This document shows positions 13,310 to 26,618 of a stretch of 64,000 bases of DNA, piece by piece (the stretch's first letter is position 1; every line of letters begins with the position of its first letter). Source of the stretch: Pipra filicauda (lineage: Eukaryota > Chordata > Aves > Passeriformes > Pipridae); NCBI RefSeq assembly GCF_003945595.2, contig NW_024104376.1:3410001-3474000 (forward strand), written 5' to 3'. Below the pieces are notes generated by a model. That model was not told where the DNA came from and ran no database searches. It saw only the letters and a list, made by a program, of their open reading frames with translations. The translations under genes were made by a program, and so were the position numbers.

Positions 13310-15540
13310 CACACACAAAATCATTAAGGAATGCAGTGATAACCAAAGGATCCTTTCTAGATTTACTTAGTCAACACACAGGAATATGAAGACACTCCCC
13401 TTTTCATTAACTAGAAGCCAGCTTGGAGATGGCACAGAGAGTTTCACAACATTTCCTTTCTGCACAGATGAAAGGCTGCAGATTATTCAGTAGTGAAGGT
13501 GAGCCAAGGGAAGACAGGAACATCCAGGATGACAAGGCTGTCCACACCCATTAGCAATTTTTAACCAGAGGATTGAGGTACAAGCAAATATGTGCCAGCT
13601 ATATCTGTAAAACTATTTCTTTTAGACAGTTCAAGGTCCAGACTGCAAAGGCTACAGAGGAGAATTTGTTAGCCACACGCATGAAAAGCTACCACCGACA
13701 GGCTGACATTTCAATAGAGATGTTGATGGGGTTGGCCCAAGTATCTTCAGCTGGATTTGAGTCAAGACCCTGCACAATTAAGGAAAAGTTTCTCGTATTT
13801 GAGGACATTGAGTTTTTCTATGTCTCCTATGCTGTTCAAGACATTAGTGGCACTATGTGCTTTACTTGGAAAAAAACCATTCATTTCATGGCAATAACAA
13901 ATGTACAGTCAAAAACACCCTCACTCCACCACACTTGCCTCTCCCTCTCTCATGCTAACCAACCGGATTACAAGCAGGAACATATGGCTCTTCCTTTCTC
14001 CCTCATCCTTCCTTCCCTATTCTTGTGACTGCAGGTACTTACCCCAGCAGCACTGGAGAAGTCAGTTTCACAGACATACTTGGCTCACACCACAGGTGGT
14101 TAACCAAGACATCAATAAACTACTCAGCAGAGGACTCCAGGGACTTACCTCCACTGAGTTCTTCCTTGCGGTTGGATTCCAGCAACGTGAAGCCAGCTTC
14201 TGGCTCCAGGTCCGCTAGGAGATGGCTGGTGCTCTGCACCCCGTTGTCTGGCTCCCTGCAGGCTGAGGTTTTGGCTCTGGGGCCCCAGAACACGTTGCCT
14301 CCTCCTCGTTTGCTTTGGCTGCTTTCAGACAGCTGGCCTGAATCTTCCCTTGACACTGTTGCAATAATGGTTTGAGGAGTGCAGGGTCAAGGCAGGCCAG
14401 GAGACCTGGATGGCTCTGGCCGGGATTTGTTCAGCCAACAACAGGCAGCAGGTCTGACTCTTTTCCCAGGACGAGGGCTATACTATAAAAGGCCTGAAGT
14501 TTTGACTCCAGGGCTACAACTGGCAATTCAAAACCTCCTTCTGTAGATGCACTTTTTATGGGCCAAAACAAGCCCATATAAAAGAAGTCTCTACCAGGAG
14601 CACTTCTGCCAGGTCTCCAAGCAGAATAAAAAGAGCATTTCTGTGAGGGGATAAGGGCATGCTCACAACAGTTTGGGTCAGTCTCAAAGTGTTGCCTGAG
14701 ATCCTGGAGTCCTGTCTGGTATTTCTTTGGTACACCAGCAAAAGCTCCTTGGGCAGACCTGGCCACCAGTCAACCCAAAAGGAGTTAGGCAGCAGTTGTG
14801 CAGCAGTGGGGTCAGTGTCACACCACAAACCAGGGGAACCCCAAACCCTGTGGTTGCACTCCAATGAGAATCCAGTCCCTTCAACCAATTCAATTTTCCC
14901 TTTGGAGACCAATGAGCAAGGATGACTGATACATCAGAGCAGAGCACACTGAGCTAACTGGGGAGGTAAACCCACTTCTCCACCTCCTGTAAGCATGACT
15001 ACCAGCCCCCAGAAATGGAGGAACTCTCTTTCCCTCCTGACTGGTGTATCTCCTGCCTCCTCCCAGCTGTCCCACTCTTGCCAGTTAGGGAGCACCTTAG
15101 ACCAATCCAGAGGCCACTTCAGTGAACTGAAGTGCTAGGCATCTCAGAACACAGAGCTAAACCAGCTCTCAGGGGAGCCTGTCTCCTAGAAAGTCATGAC
15201 AGGTTCCAGTAGCTGGAGTGGAAATGTGATAACCTTGACCTTGAGACAAGATGCCATTTCCTGAAGGTAAGAATGATTAAACAGTGGGATAGTTTGCCAA
15301 GTGAGAGGAGGATTCACTTTGCTTAGATCCTTTACAACAAGATTAGATCTCTTTATCAAACCTATGAGTTAATCCCATTTCTCGGGAGAAGTTCTACGAT
15401 CTAAGTAAGCCAGAGGGGAAAGGGGGGTGAAATTTGCTAATCACTGCCTCCTTCTTGACCTGGAGTCCATGTGTCCTTGAACTTACCATAACTAATGGCA
15501 GCTGTGGGGCAACAAGATCAGAAATATTTATTCCTTCCTC
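13310..15540. other. Unclassified block, GC-elevated around 14.0-15.1 kb
   Basis: The part from about 14,020 to 15,120 is visibly richer in GC than its surroundings and carries overlapping 80-150-codon frames on both strands, none recognisable. Two TATAAA-like stretches sit at about 14,483 and 14,576 on the plus strand. On the minus strand, GTAAGT donor-like hexamers occur at 14,037-14,042 and 14,143-14,148. An old solo LTR or an lncRNA exon cluster are both possible; I could not find LTR ends or a primer-binding site, so I leave it unnamed. Confidence 0.35.
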
Positions 15541-15555
15541 CAGCACACCTTGCTT

Positions 15556-15676
15556 AAAAAAAAACACAAAACAAAACAAAACAAAAAACAAAAAACAAAA
15601 AACAAAAAACAAACAAACAAACAAACAAACAAAAAAACCAAACAAACCAAAAACCAAACAAACAAACAAAAAAACA
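15556..15676 (+). repeat. (CAAA)n / (CAAAA)n simple repeat
   Basis: About 120 bp of C-interrupted A-runs with period 4 to 7. It opens a lysine/asparagine/glutamine-rich frame on the plus strand and a phenylalanine-rich one on the minus strand. Both are artefacts of the repeat. Confidence 0.95.
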
Positions 15677-15679
15677 GGA

Positions 15680-18600
15680 GTGAGTAGAGTGCTGGAGGAG
15701 CTACGGGTTTATGATTTTTCTAACCCTGCATATATGAGATTTCAGAAGTCAGACAGTTTTACAAGTAGCATTGGAACAGTGTCTCTTCCACCAAGTCTCC
15801 TATGGATGTGAGGTCACCCTCATATACACACTCTGGTTTCCAAGTACTGCGTCTCCTAATCCTTATACAACTGGTAGCTTTCCCCAGGAAGCTACACAGC
15901 CCTTGAGGCCCCACAGCAAGAATGAAGTCAGGTCACCCTGCTGGCAGTGTCTGGGATGAGGCAGGAGGTGAGCAAGTGAGAGACTCTCCCGGATACATGA
16001 GACTTGACAAGTCTGAATGTAGTCAAGTAGGTTTTAGACCTTCCAGGGATTCCCTTCGAGCAAATTGATTTCCATCATAGGTGACACAGCTAATCTCTTC
16101 TCTCTTGTGCCCTTCAGGAAAGAAGAGAGGAGCAGAAACAGAATTTGGTCTACAAAGTAGTTCCCGTCACAGCTAACAGCATGTTCCTACTGCATTTGAT
16201 GTCTCTGTCCTATGCCAGGGCTTCACACACTTCTTTAACAAAAACACATCAGCTCATCCACCAAACAAGACAGCAAATAAAGAGAAAAGGGACAAGTTAG
16301 AAATTTTGTAGTCAGTAATGTCTGAAAGAATTATTTTTTTTCAGCCAGAGTAAAATATTCTAAAACTTGTAATGCATTGGACCAATAGTCGTTCATGTTT
16401 GTAGGATTGCTACAGCATCCATACCATCATTAATCTCACTATATATGGCTCACAGATTTTAAGGTCAGATGTTTAGGATCCTCCAAGCAGTATAACACGA
16501 ACTGCTGAATTTCATCTAGAATTTCACTCACATCAATCCCGTACATTCAGTTCAGCGGATTTCTTGGGCAACACCTTCTTTCATCTTTGATTTGCATAAA
16601 GATGGTTCTAGTTCTATTTTCTTTGAAAAGGATGGCCACGGTTAGAGGAAAATAGGAGACAACAACAACAAAACCATCTCCATCAATGCAACTCCCTCCC
16701 CACCCCAGAAATTTAGTAAGGAATTCTGAGTAATTTGCACCAGACACACCCACATTTTATGCAAACTGCCATAAAGTGGAAAATACCAGGTGACAGCTCC
16801 ATACTGGAGATGCTTCAGCCCTCAGTGGGCTTATATAAAAAGCCATAATACACATAAAAGTCTAATGTGCCTTCAGAATTACCTCATCTTTTATTTAGAG
16901 GTTATTTCACCCTTGTCTTCCTTTATTGCTCTTTATATGAGTGAAGTGGGGAAGCTGGACAAAATTGAGGCAATTTAGGTTACTAAATGGAACTAGAGTT
17001 TATGGTCAAAGTTAGGCTCTGGAGGAAGAATTCCCTGTCACCACACCCATAGCCAACCCACCTCTGCTTTGCAGTCAGCTTTGTTTAGGTGCTTCTTCCC
17101 AGCTCCAGCCCCCACCCTCTGCTTGGTGATAAAGCAGTCTACTAAAAGAGGAGAACACAAACAGAAAGCTATGGAGGGCAGCTGGATGAGGCATAAAAAT
17201 AGCAGTGCATCTTTTTGTAGTGGCTTTCTCTGTGCCATTAGAGTGAGAACTCTGCCAGCATTTCTATTTCATGGGTGGGTATCTCTGAGGGGGAACAACA
17301 CATATATTCCAAAAGAAAAAAAAAATAAGACTATGGGCTGAGTTTTGGCCATGTCAGTGACATGAGTTAGACATTAGCTAGAAATCCACAAAGACAACAC
17401 TCAGGAAAACAGTGGAAAATCCCTCCTGGAGCACAGGGTGATGGAGGACACCACTGAGAAGTCCCACCTGCAAGCTGTTTGGCAGCCTGAGCTCACACTA
17501 CTTCCCCTTATCTTTTTGTTGTTCCCCCTCTACCCTTTACCTATTTTGAGTCTATTTGGAGCAGGCTGTCTCTATCTGTGCAGCACCTGGAAGACTGATT
17601 ATGATCTCTAGGCTCTACCATAACATAAATAGTGAGACTCCAGTTAGCTCCAAGGTCCACATATCTCACCAACTACTAACAAGTTAAAAGTTTCTACTTC
17701 TTGGGAAAAAAAAAAGAAAAGGAATTATTCATTTTAAAATTAGTAGTAGCAGCAGATACGCAGCTTATATTTTCCCATTTTAAACAGAAGTGGTGCTGAA
17801 GAGCAAGATAGAGTCATCAAGGAAAGAAATACCAATATTAGTTTTTCTTCCTCTCCAGAAAATTCTTGATATTTCTTCTAGGCTTGCTGGTAGAAATTAT
17901 CCCTAAACCTATGAGGATTAAGACAACATTTTCACAGAGATTTATTGTCTCCTAATGGTCTTCTGTAGCTTTCCAGTGAAGTTGCTAACACTGGGTATTT
18001 TCCAAGACTAGATCCCAGACACTTGTCTGCAATTCTCACTCTGTTCCAGTATTTCTATTGCATTCTGTTCCTCTGAAGGCCTTTTCCATCAACTGTTATA
18101 ATGTAATCTGCCAGTGATATTACTGATGCTCCCCTCTAGTCTGTCCAGATTTGGAAAACTCTCTGCAAGCTGCTGAGTAAGCAGGCCTTGCTGGCTCCTG
18201 TCTCTTAAATGACCTAAAAAAAAAAAAATGCTCCAGATCCAAACATCCAAACTCTGGCTTTCAGTAGAATTTAATTATGCAGTGAATTCAAAGCCCAAAA
18301 TTTCAGTTCAGATGTAAATTAAATGCAAACCTGTGGCTTTCAGGCTTATGATAATCCTCAGTGGCATGAAATCAAATGTTTTCTGAAGTTGATTGAGAAT
18401 TGAATTAGTCCCTTCAGGTAGACATTCTTCTGTTTGCTTTAGAGGATGACACTGATGCAGCTTTACTCATTAACTAATCAATAATTTAATTTTGATCCCT
18501 AACTAAATGAAGCTTGATAAATATCAGACACTTTTATATTGAGTTTAAATAATGTTTATGCATGTATTTGAGGGCTCTGATTCACAAACTGTGGCAACTC

Positions 18601-19200
18601 CACACTGAAGCAACCTAACCTTGTCTTTCTGCTAGAAGATACTTCCCCATGCCATGTCAGAAGCAGCAGATGGTCCTCAGACATGCAGGGTTTGGATGCC
18701 CTCATCCTAACGGGAAGTAATGTTGTAAACCTTATCACTATGCCGGTGTTCAAAGGGAGTGATGAAGGTGATGTGGAGGGGCAGAAAGGGACATCAAAGC
18801 TGCAGACGGGGAGGGGCCCAGCTTTGAATTTCCAACTGTGGGTTAGAGGCTGCTCAGAAACAGCTGATGAGAGTGATGAGCAGCACAGAAAGACGTCAGC
18901 ACAGGGAGAGATGGAAGAGATTGCATCTGTTTCCTTCAGAGACTATGCAAACAGGGAGTGACATAGTGCAAGCGTGTAAAAGAATTAATGGTCTGGAGAA
19001 GTTATGTCTCCCAACACACGAGACTCCTAGCAAACCAGAGGCAATTTCACTTCAGCAAATGGATATTTTAAAGGTGAAACCATCTGCAGATCTCATTCTC
19101 ATCATTGGTGAACACCAGAATAGCAGAAAACTAAGCAGATCCTTGAAGTCAGCTTCCATTTGGCCTTATAGAGAAGAGTATCTTGCTCTGTGGAGAAGGC
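15680..19200. other. Intergenic DNA, no gene recognised
   Basis: Mixed AT-rich sequence with only short frames. The block at 18,680-19,200 is somewhat GC-richer with two overlapping frames of 92 and 113 codons, neither recognisable. No CpG island or repeat family is identified. Confidence 0.5.
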
Positions 19201-19225
19201 AAGCTTAATTTCCTGAGCACAAGCC

Positions 19226-19927
19226 ATGCCATGCCTCTCGCCCTCTGGGCTGGAGCAGGTCCTGGCCTGCTTTGTGTGCCAGCACAGAGACAGATGGTCA
19301 GGTGAAGAAATTAGCTGCAATTCAAAAGGTGCAAGATCCTTATCAGGACCCAGCATTGCACTCAACACGGAAGGAAACCGTGAAAGCAGATGCCAACAAC
19401 TTGCTGGTGGAGATTACAAAGAAACACACTATAGGGGTATATTATTCCTTACTCTTCTTCCAAAGTCACTGATACTGAGGTTTGGTGACCCATTGGGCTG
19501 TCACTGTGGTTCTCAGGCATCAGTACCCAAAACTGATCAGTACTCCAACAACCACCACCTCCTGATGGAAATGATCACAACCTCACCAGGTAACTATCTC
19601 GGTCACTTTACAGCTTTCCTAGATGCAGAACACACATGCATAGTGCACACTGGACTGGTCTGGGAAAACCACATACCATGGGCAAAGGAAGATGCGCTCC
19701 TAAATGTGAGTTCTGCCAGCGTAACCATATTGGCCCTTAGGATCTCTGCCTGGAGAGCTGCGGTGCTGAAAGTCCATGCTTCTGCATGCCCTGACATAAT
19801 GAGAGTGTGCATTTATCTATCACACTTCCTTTTAAATAAATATCAATATTTTTTCCCCTGGCCTCTCCATTCTTGTTTTGTCAAGAGCAAAGATTGTATC
19901 ACAGCCAACATTATGATGCAAAATTAG
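19226..19927 (+). CDS. Unrecognised 233-codon ORF, coding status doubtful
   Basis: This is the longest ATG-started frame outside MYC and the repeats: a true ATG with G at -3, running 233 codons to a stop at 19,925-19,927. I recognise no domain, signal peptide or membrane segment in the translation. It has scattered cysteines and histidines without a zinc-finger spacing. There is no CpG island or TATA-like promoter just upstream, and no AATAAA is evident close downstream. A 66-codon frame overlaps it in another phase. A chance ORF in a slightly GC-rich stretch, or an ORF inside a lncRNA exon, is more likely than a protein gene. Conservation or RNA evidence would be needed to promote it. Confidence 0.12.
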   Translation: MPCLSPSGLEQVLACFVCQHRDRWSGEEISCNSKGARSLSGPSIALNTEGNRESRCQQLAGGDYKETHYRGILFLTLLPKSLILRFGDPLGCHCGSQASVPKTDQYSNNHHLLMEMITTSPGNYLGHFTAFLDAEHTCIVHTGLVWENHIPWAKEDALLNVSSASVTILALRISAWRAAVLKVHASACPDIMRVCIYLSHFLLNKYQYFFPWPLHSCFVKSKDCITANIMMQN

Positions 19928-19929
19928 AG

Positions 19930-22900
19930 GGAAGAAAATGCCTTAGAAAGGTGGCATCACCTGAATAGATGTGATGGCTGCTTGCATTAGCTCAAATATC
20001 TTTCTCCCTGAAGTCTGACTCTAGGTGTAAATCAGAGAAGCCTGATGGAACATAAAAAGAAGTACTATCCTGTTGACCCAGTTTTCATAGAGAGCAGTGT
20101 GTATAATTATTTCGGCCACCTGCAGTTGATAAACCAATCCGGTGTGAGGTTAAAAATTACCCAGGCAGTTGCTGGTGACACAGCAGTATGCTAGAAACCT
20201 GCACAGCAAACCTGCTCAGCCGCACTGTGCTGGAAGGAGGTGTGGTGAGGCATGAGCCAGGACTGAGATAGCTCTGCTAGCAGATGTCCTGAGCACAGAG
20301 AAAGCTCTACAGGCTTCTGCTTAGGTGGTTTATTTTGTTCAGGAATGGTAAAATAAGTGATATCACAAATACCTTATTCTGAGAAAAGATTGGAGCTGCA
20401 CATGGTCTGTGTTTATGGTGCTGCAGCCTGCAGGATTATCAGGAGTTTTCAGCAGCAAATAAAGCACTCTTGGAACTCCTGCATTGCTGCAGGAAAACCA
20501 CTCCCTGTGGGAAAAGTTATGCTACCAAAAGTGCAATTTTCTTTTTTCTATAAATAGCAGCAGTGTAAAGGATTTCTGCCAGAAAAGCTGTGACAGTGAG
20601 AGTGCCCCTTCTGCAGGCCCCAGCAGATGCTGGTGTGCCTGCAGAAGTCCACAGCAGAGACTGGGAGGAATTTGCTGAGATAGCGTCCTCTGTGCCTGTG
20701 TTGATGACGCCATTCCTGCACATTCCCAGGCCATGATCATCTGCCACTGGGATTGCAGTGATGAGCTCCAACAGTTTAGGTTTGCACAGCAGGCTTTCCC
20801 CACAGACAAGGCAGGTGCTCCCGGGCAGCAGGGCAGCACAAATTAGGCACTCAGGTGAGAACATGACCTCCAAATGTTCAGTGGGTTCTGCAGCCCTGAG
20901 AAAAAGATTTCTGAGAAATCCAGCATGGTACAAATGCAGCCCCTCACAAACCACTTACTCATCACCCCCTTTTGTCATCCCCCACTCAACCTCACCATCT
21001 CTTCTCTCATTTTTCACATTTTTACTGCATTTCTTCACAGGTTGAAAATGACTGGAAAAATTATATATATACATATAAAAACATAATGTTGGTTTTATGT
21101 AGAGTTCATAACCTTCTTAGACCATCCAATTGGTGTGTGAGAGACAAGTGTTTATAGGTTTTAATTTTTTAATATTTTCTCAGCTAAAATATATTTCTCC
21201 TTTTTGTGTGTGTGTGTGTGTTTTATGTGTTAAAGATCCTCAGAGAATACCCAGAAAAAAATAGTGTTATAGCTGTTACTAATTGTTCTAAAATTAAGCA
21301 ACCTACTTGAGAAAGCATTTTCCCTGTAACTTCATACAGGAGTGCAAATGGATATAATTATATAGGCATAACTTCCTATTCTGTCTTGGGTTTGTTTATG
21401 TCATTTGGGAGGGGATTCAAATTCAGCACAAACATTCCAGTTTCTATGGGGAAAACAAAAAGGTGAGATTCTTAAGATAAATTATAGTTATACTTCACAA
21501 TCTAAAACATTGGTATTAATGGTAATGGTATAATGCACCATATTAAAAAAACCCTAATTCCCATATCTTTCATTACAGCTTATATCCTGATTTCATGCAA
21601 AATTGGAGTAACCTATTAATATCAGTGAACTTCCTAAAGATTCACTCTAGATTAAAAGATTCACATCTGCTCTTAGTGTGGAAACTGCAAATATTATTTT
21701 AATAAAACACAACTGAACTGTAAACCAGCTCATTACATTTCAGGCCTGTGCTAAGTAATGAGTATCCTCTGTTAAAAACATCATTACAGGCAAGTTTTCC
21801 TTTAAAAAAATTTCCTTAAGATTGACCAGCTAATGAACAGAGTTTAATGATGATACTGAGCCATTTTTGAGGAATTATTGAGATTTGTACTCAAGCACAG
21901 AAAGTATATGTCAGACGTACGTCCCATGTGTCCTCACAATTTACCAGGCCTGCATGGTCCATATCCCCATGAATTATGTTTATAACACATCTACTATAGT
22001 CGCATCTGCAGGAGAAACATAAATTGGGCTCCCTTTGACACAGATGAGTGACAACATGGCGATAAGGACATTTCTGCTAAGCAAGCCAAGCACAGCACAG
22101 GTCCTCTGCTGAGAAGATGTACTTTCTCTACCTCCAAACCAGAAATTGTGCTGTGGTCTTGCTTGCTTAGTGCCAGTTTGCTGTGGAGGCCAGGCCCAAA
22201 CACAACCCAAATCGAGTTTTCTGTGATGGTTAAAGCAGTGCTGTGAGGTCCAGTTGCTGCACTGCTGGGATGACTGTGCCCTGGTGGCACTCAGATGGCA
22301 CCCATCACCTGCTCAGTGTTGACAGCCACCCTGTACGGAGTGCTATGGGTGTGAGATATGGGTCCCAGCTCCTTTTTGGCTTCTGCTTCCATCCTTCAGA
22401 GACTGTGCTTTTCACAGCTCAGTTATCAAGGCAGATGGCTGCCTGCAGAGCCCAAGGCAAATGGACAGATTGGCTCTCCTCCCCGCAAAACTAGGAGCAA
22501 GAGCTTGCTGACCTTGCCTGTTTTCTTGGCTGGAATCAGTCAAAAAAACTGTACTGTAGCTTTGATTCCTGATTCCACTTGAGGTAAAATGGAACCGATG
22601 CAAATCTTAGTTTTCCTCCTCTGCCTGCAGACCCAACACCAGGTTGGGGCTTGCCACTCCAAGATGAGCATGAACTATTCCTAAACTCAGTGGTGCTTCA
22701 TCTCCTTCTGAACTCAGATTGCTCCCCTGCTGCCTTTGTTCCAGATCTGATCAAGCAAGGAAACATTTAGCACATCACCTCTACATATTCCAAGCAGCAC
22801 ATTACCTTTGTTCATATTCATGATTACATGAATTTATGATACCATAAATGCTTAGAAGAGCTTTCAGTATCCATGTTGCTTGGGAGGAGGGAAGAAGGGA

Positions 22901-23035
22901 TAGCAAGGAATATAAAGGAAAAGTTGATATGGGAATATGCTGACCTCAGAACAAATTTAGATTGAAATATGGAAATAACTGACCCATCACCTGGTGACAA
23001 GCTTCATCTGATGCTGCTACCCTTGAAGCAGATAT
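19930..23035. other. Intergenic DNA, no gene recognised
   Basis: Frames of up to 145 codons around 20,500-21,000 and 98 codons around 22,000-22,300 are on both strands at once and unrecognisable, so they look like chance frames. A short TG microsatellite is at 21,205-21,220. Nothing else is identified. Confidence 0.5.
21205..21220 (+). repeat. (TG)8 microsatellite
   Basis: Eight uninterrupted TG dinucleotides flanked by T-runs. Confidence 0.95.
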
Positions 23036-23040
23036 GAGGT

Positions 23041-23206
23041 GGTTAGGCACTGGAACAGGTTGTCCTAAGAAGTTGTGGATGCCCCATCCCTGAAAATACT
23101 CAAGGTCAACCTGTTCAAGTGGGCAGCCTCTCTGCCCATGGCACAGGGGTTGGAACTAGATGATCTTTAAAGTCCCTTCCAACCCAAACCATTCTATGAT
23201 TCTGTG
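23041..23206 (+). mobile_element. CR1 LINE 3'-end fragment
   Basis: Sense-orientation CR1 tail. It contains the 'cactggaacaggttg' segment, a 'gatgccccatccctg' segment, a 'ttggaactagatgatcttt' segment, and 'cccttccaacccaaacc' followed by an ATTCTATG-type terminal motif. It is about 165 bp, strongly 5'-truncated and non-coding. Confidence 0.85.
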
Positions 23207-26200
23207 AGAAACCATAAAGGGAATTAAAAGTAGAAGCAACTGAGCATTGAGAAACTTCAACCCTCACTCTCAAAAGCCAAGATGGGATTACCTGCCTGGA
23301 AAGACAGAGGTTTGGGGAATGCTAGATTAACTTGGGCAGTCCCTTCTGATGTGAATTTTCTGTGATTCGACTCATAAAAATAGGACAGGGGAAAAAAATC
23401 CCAAATCTCTTACCTTCATGCTAAGAGTTGAAAGAATCAGTTTGGTCCATTTGCAATCTATACAATCCCTTCTCCGTCCTCTGAAACACAATTTCACATA
23501 CCTGTGCTGTGGGAGCCAAGAGAGCAAGAAGACAAGCAGATACTTGGTGGGACATTGAGGCCTTCGCATTTGGTCCAGCAAATGTTGCAACAATCTCAAA
23601 ATTGCACCAGAGCTGCTGAAGACAAACCTGTAAAAACTTATGAAACGTGACAGACCTGCCCCTAAGGCTTGTGAACTTTAGCAAACCCCTCAAGAAGCCT
23701 GGTTTGAGGAAGGAATTTGTGAGAAAATTCCAAGTCAACAGTTTTATTGTAAATATTTTACCCTGAAGTTCATCTGCTTTTCTTCCTTCTTTTATACTAA
23801 TGTTGCCTCATGTTCTTTCCTTCTCCCAAAAATCTGTCATTTACACTGCTTTATTGTGCTACAGTCTTCTACTCATAGATCTCAATCCACCAAAAAAGCC
23901 AGTAGAAAGAGGAATGGAGGAGACAGGCAACCCCATGGAGAGTAATTGCCATTTTGGTGCCATGAATCTGATGTTACAATTTCTCAGTAACAACAGGGAA
24001 GTCCTGCTGAATTGAAGAGGAAAACTGCTGGCTTTTAGCTTACAGAGCTCTTGACTCACTGCTGAGCAAAAATCTCTCACCTACTTGCTGAAGTCAATCC
24101 TGCATCGCTCCAACTGCAGGAATCACACAGTGGCCCATTACTGAGTGAAAGTTCTTCTCCTACCACCTTTTTGGTCTCCATATCAGGAGATTGTAGATGA
24201 AAGTGGAATGCAGCTTTGTCTACAAAGCTTGCTTTAAAAAACGGAGTGCTCAGGGAGTGGAAATCTAGCATAGAGATTGGGAATTTAAGAACCTCTCTAG
24301 TTCCCTATCAAAAGTGGAACCCACAATGACATCATTGTTCTTTCAGAGCTTGCAAGCACCTCCAGGTATATCTCTGAGGTCCCAGCTACCTGTACTTCCA
24401 TCTTATTCCCAGCAGGCTCTGCCTAAGGTTATGAGGGACACCAACGCTTGTCCTCAGGAAGAATCTCAAATCATTCCCATGTCCCAGACTTTCCCCTTCC
24501 CATTCCCCTTTGGATACTGGCACCCTGCAACATTTTTTTATCTTCCCTCCACAGGAAGTAGTATCTACACCAGTCCAAACCCTCCAGCTCGCTCATGTGC
24601 AGGCCACTGGCCTCTCCTTACACGTCACCTCCAAAGCTTTCATTTGGCAGGCAGTTTGAAAACTGCCAGCGTCTACATTAACCTGCATTTCTCTCTTCAT
24701 TCACCACTCTTAATTAGCATTTGGGAATGTATTAACGTGGGGCTAAGCCACAAAGTTTGCATCAGGGCTTGCCTCATGTTCGGAGGAGCTGAGTTAGCAC
24801 CAGAGCCTGGTGAAGAGTCACCCCTTCCTCACGTAGCAACTAAAAGCAAGAGCATAGCAGTGACTCCCCACCACAGAATTCCCTCTTCTGCTTGAATATA
24901 CAGTCACTGTGATTCTTCTTCCTCTGCTTTCCCAACTCTAAGCCACCAAACAGTCATTTGGTCCAGTTACTGAAGCTGTTCAGAAACTACCAGCATTTCT
25001 AGCTTAACCAAAGTCTTTGCCTTCAGGCAAGGATGTAACAAAAAGGGACCCATGATAGTGGATTAGTTAAACAACATTAAATCTCTCTGTAGTCACTTTA
25101 TGAATTAATATACGAGGTAGCTATTACAAAGTTTCATGTATATGTGTGATAGATAAGTCTAAGTTTGCAGCAAGATAGTTACTCTGATACCACAGGCTCT
25201 GAAATAGCTGCAAGGTCAAGGAGAGGTGGCAGCAGAGACAAGAATATCTCTTTTGCTCCCCTCTGACGACCCATCTCACCAGCAAGGTACTGGGAGGCAA
25301 GTTGAGATCTAAACTTCTGTGGTGCAGTCTCTCCTACACTCTTCTATGCTTGGGAGACAAAGTCGCTAAAGTCTGTGGTTATGAAGGTGTAAAGGGGTCC
25401 TGAGGTTTCCGAGGTAGGGAAGGGACACTGAGAAATCTGTCCTCACCACTGCCCTCTCCCAGGGTTTTTTGTGGCCACCAAAACACTGCTCCCTGCCCCT
25501 CCTTGATGGCGTAGGGAAACCTGTAACTAACAACCAGCACTGCCAAGCAAATGGCTCTGCTAAGGATAACTACCAGAGGCAGCACCGTGCCAGAGACAGA
25601 AGTTATTCAAACTGCCAGCCCTCACCTATAGAGGACCACCTCTCTTCTTGCCCCAGATCCTTCCCTTAGGTTTTCAGCAGCACTGACACATTTGGCAGTA
25701 GGAGTAGGTCTGCACTGCACACAGCAATGCAGTGACGCACTGACATACCTGAGACATCACAAAGCCACCCAGCTTATGGTACAGGCCCTTCCCCACCAAT
25801 TGCTGATCTCAGAAGAGGCTGTAAAACCTGTATGGACAAAGTGAGGTAAGTGAATTTTGGCTAAGCTCTGAGCCGTCATGGGACTCCAAGTACTGAGGTT
25901 TTCTGGTTTAAAGCTGCTCAGTATCTGTCCTAATCATAATATTGCAGACATGTAACACACCTGCACTCATTTTAATTGAGTATCATTTCAATTGAGTGAC
26001 CTACAAATGCATTCTTCAATTTTCCACGTACAGAAAAGCTAAGGGTAGTTGGGAATCTTCATCACACGAAATAATCCAGGAGGTTTCCCATTTCAGGGCT
26101 CCTCAAGAATCCCATCTACTCGGTGTTTAGCAGATACAGCTTCCGGGGCTCTGAGGGAGGGGGTATAACAGCTCTCACATTACCAGTAGTGCAGGAGAAA

Positions 26201-26561
26201 ATGACCAAGCATGTAAATGTAAGGTTGCAAGGATGACCTTGCGCCTTCCAAATAGCAATATCATGACTAAATTCCACAGCACGCACACACACAGCCTTTG
26301 GCTCCATAGACATAATATCATTCTCTGTGTGTTTGGGAGGGAGAATAACAAGGGAAGCTGAGAAGAACATGAGCTGAAGGCAGAGATACCTTCTGGTTAA
26401 ATATCAGAGCACTAACAACATAGTAGCTGTAGGTATTAGCGCTTTGTCTGTGGGGGCTGGCAAATGTACCTAACCTTCTCATCACATATGCAGACAGAAC
26501 TTGATGTTCTGAAGCACACAGTAGTCTCAACTCTAATGTGTATATTTTTTTTATCGTCCAT

Positions 26562-26618
26562 TTAAAAAAAATAAATAAATAAAAAAATTTTAAAAAAAAT
26601 AATAATTAAAAAAAAAAG
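26562..26618 (+). repeat. A-rich (AAAT)n low-complexity tract
   Basis: About 57 bp made almost only of A and T, with AAAT-like units followed by longer A-runs. It is low complexity and no element body is attached to it. Confidence 0.9.

Noticed and set aside
14037..15120. Possible minus-strand exons or solo LTR at 14.0-15.1 kb
   Set aside because: Two GTAAGT donors and TATA-like stretches are suggestive, but I found no acceptors, LTR termini, target-site duplication or primer-binding site, and both hexamers can occur by chance.
24314..24895. 193-codon plus-strand frame
   Set aside because: It starts at GTG rather than ATG, has no recognisable domain or promoter, and is best explained as chance.
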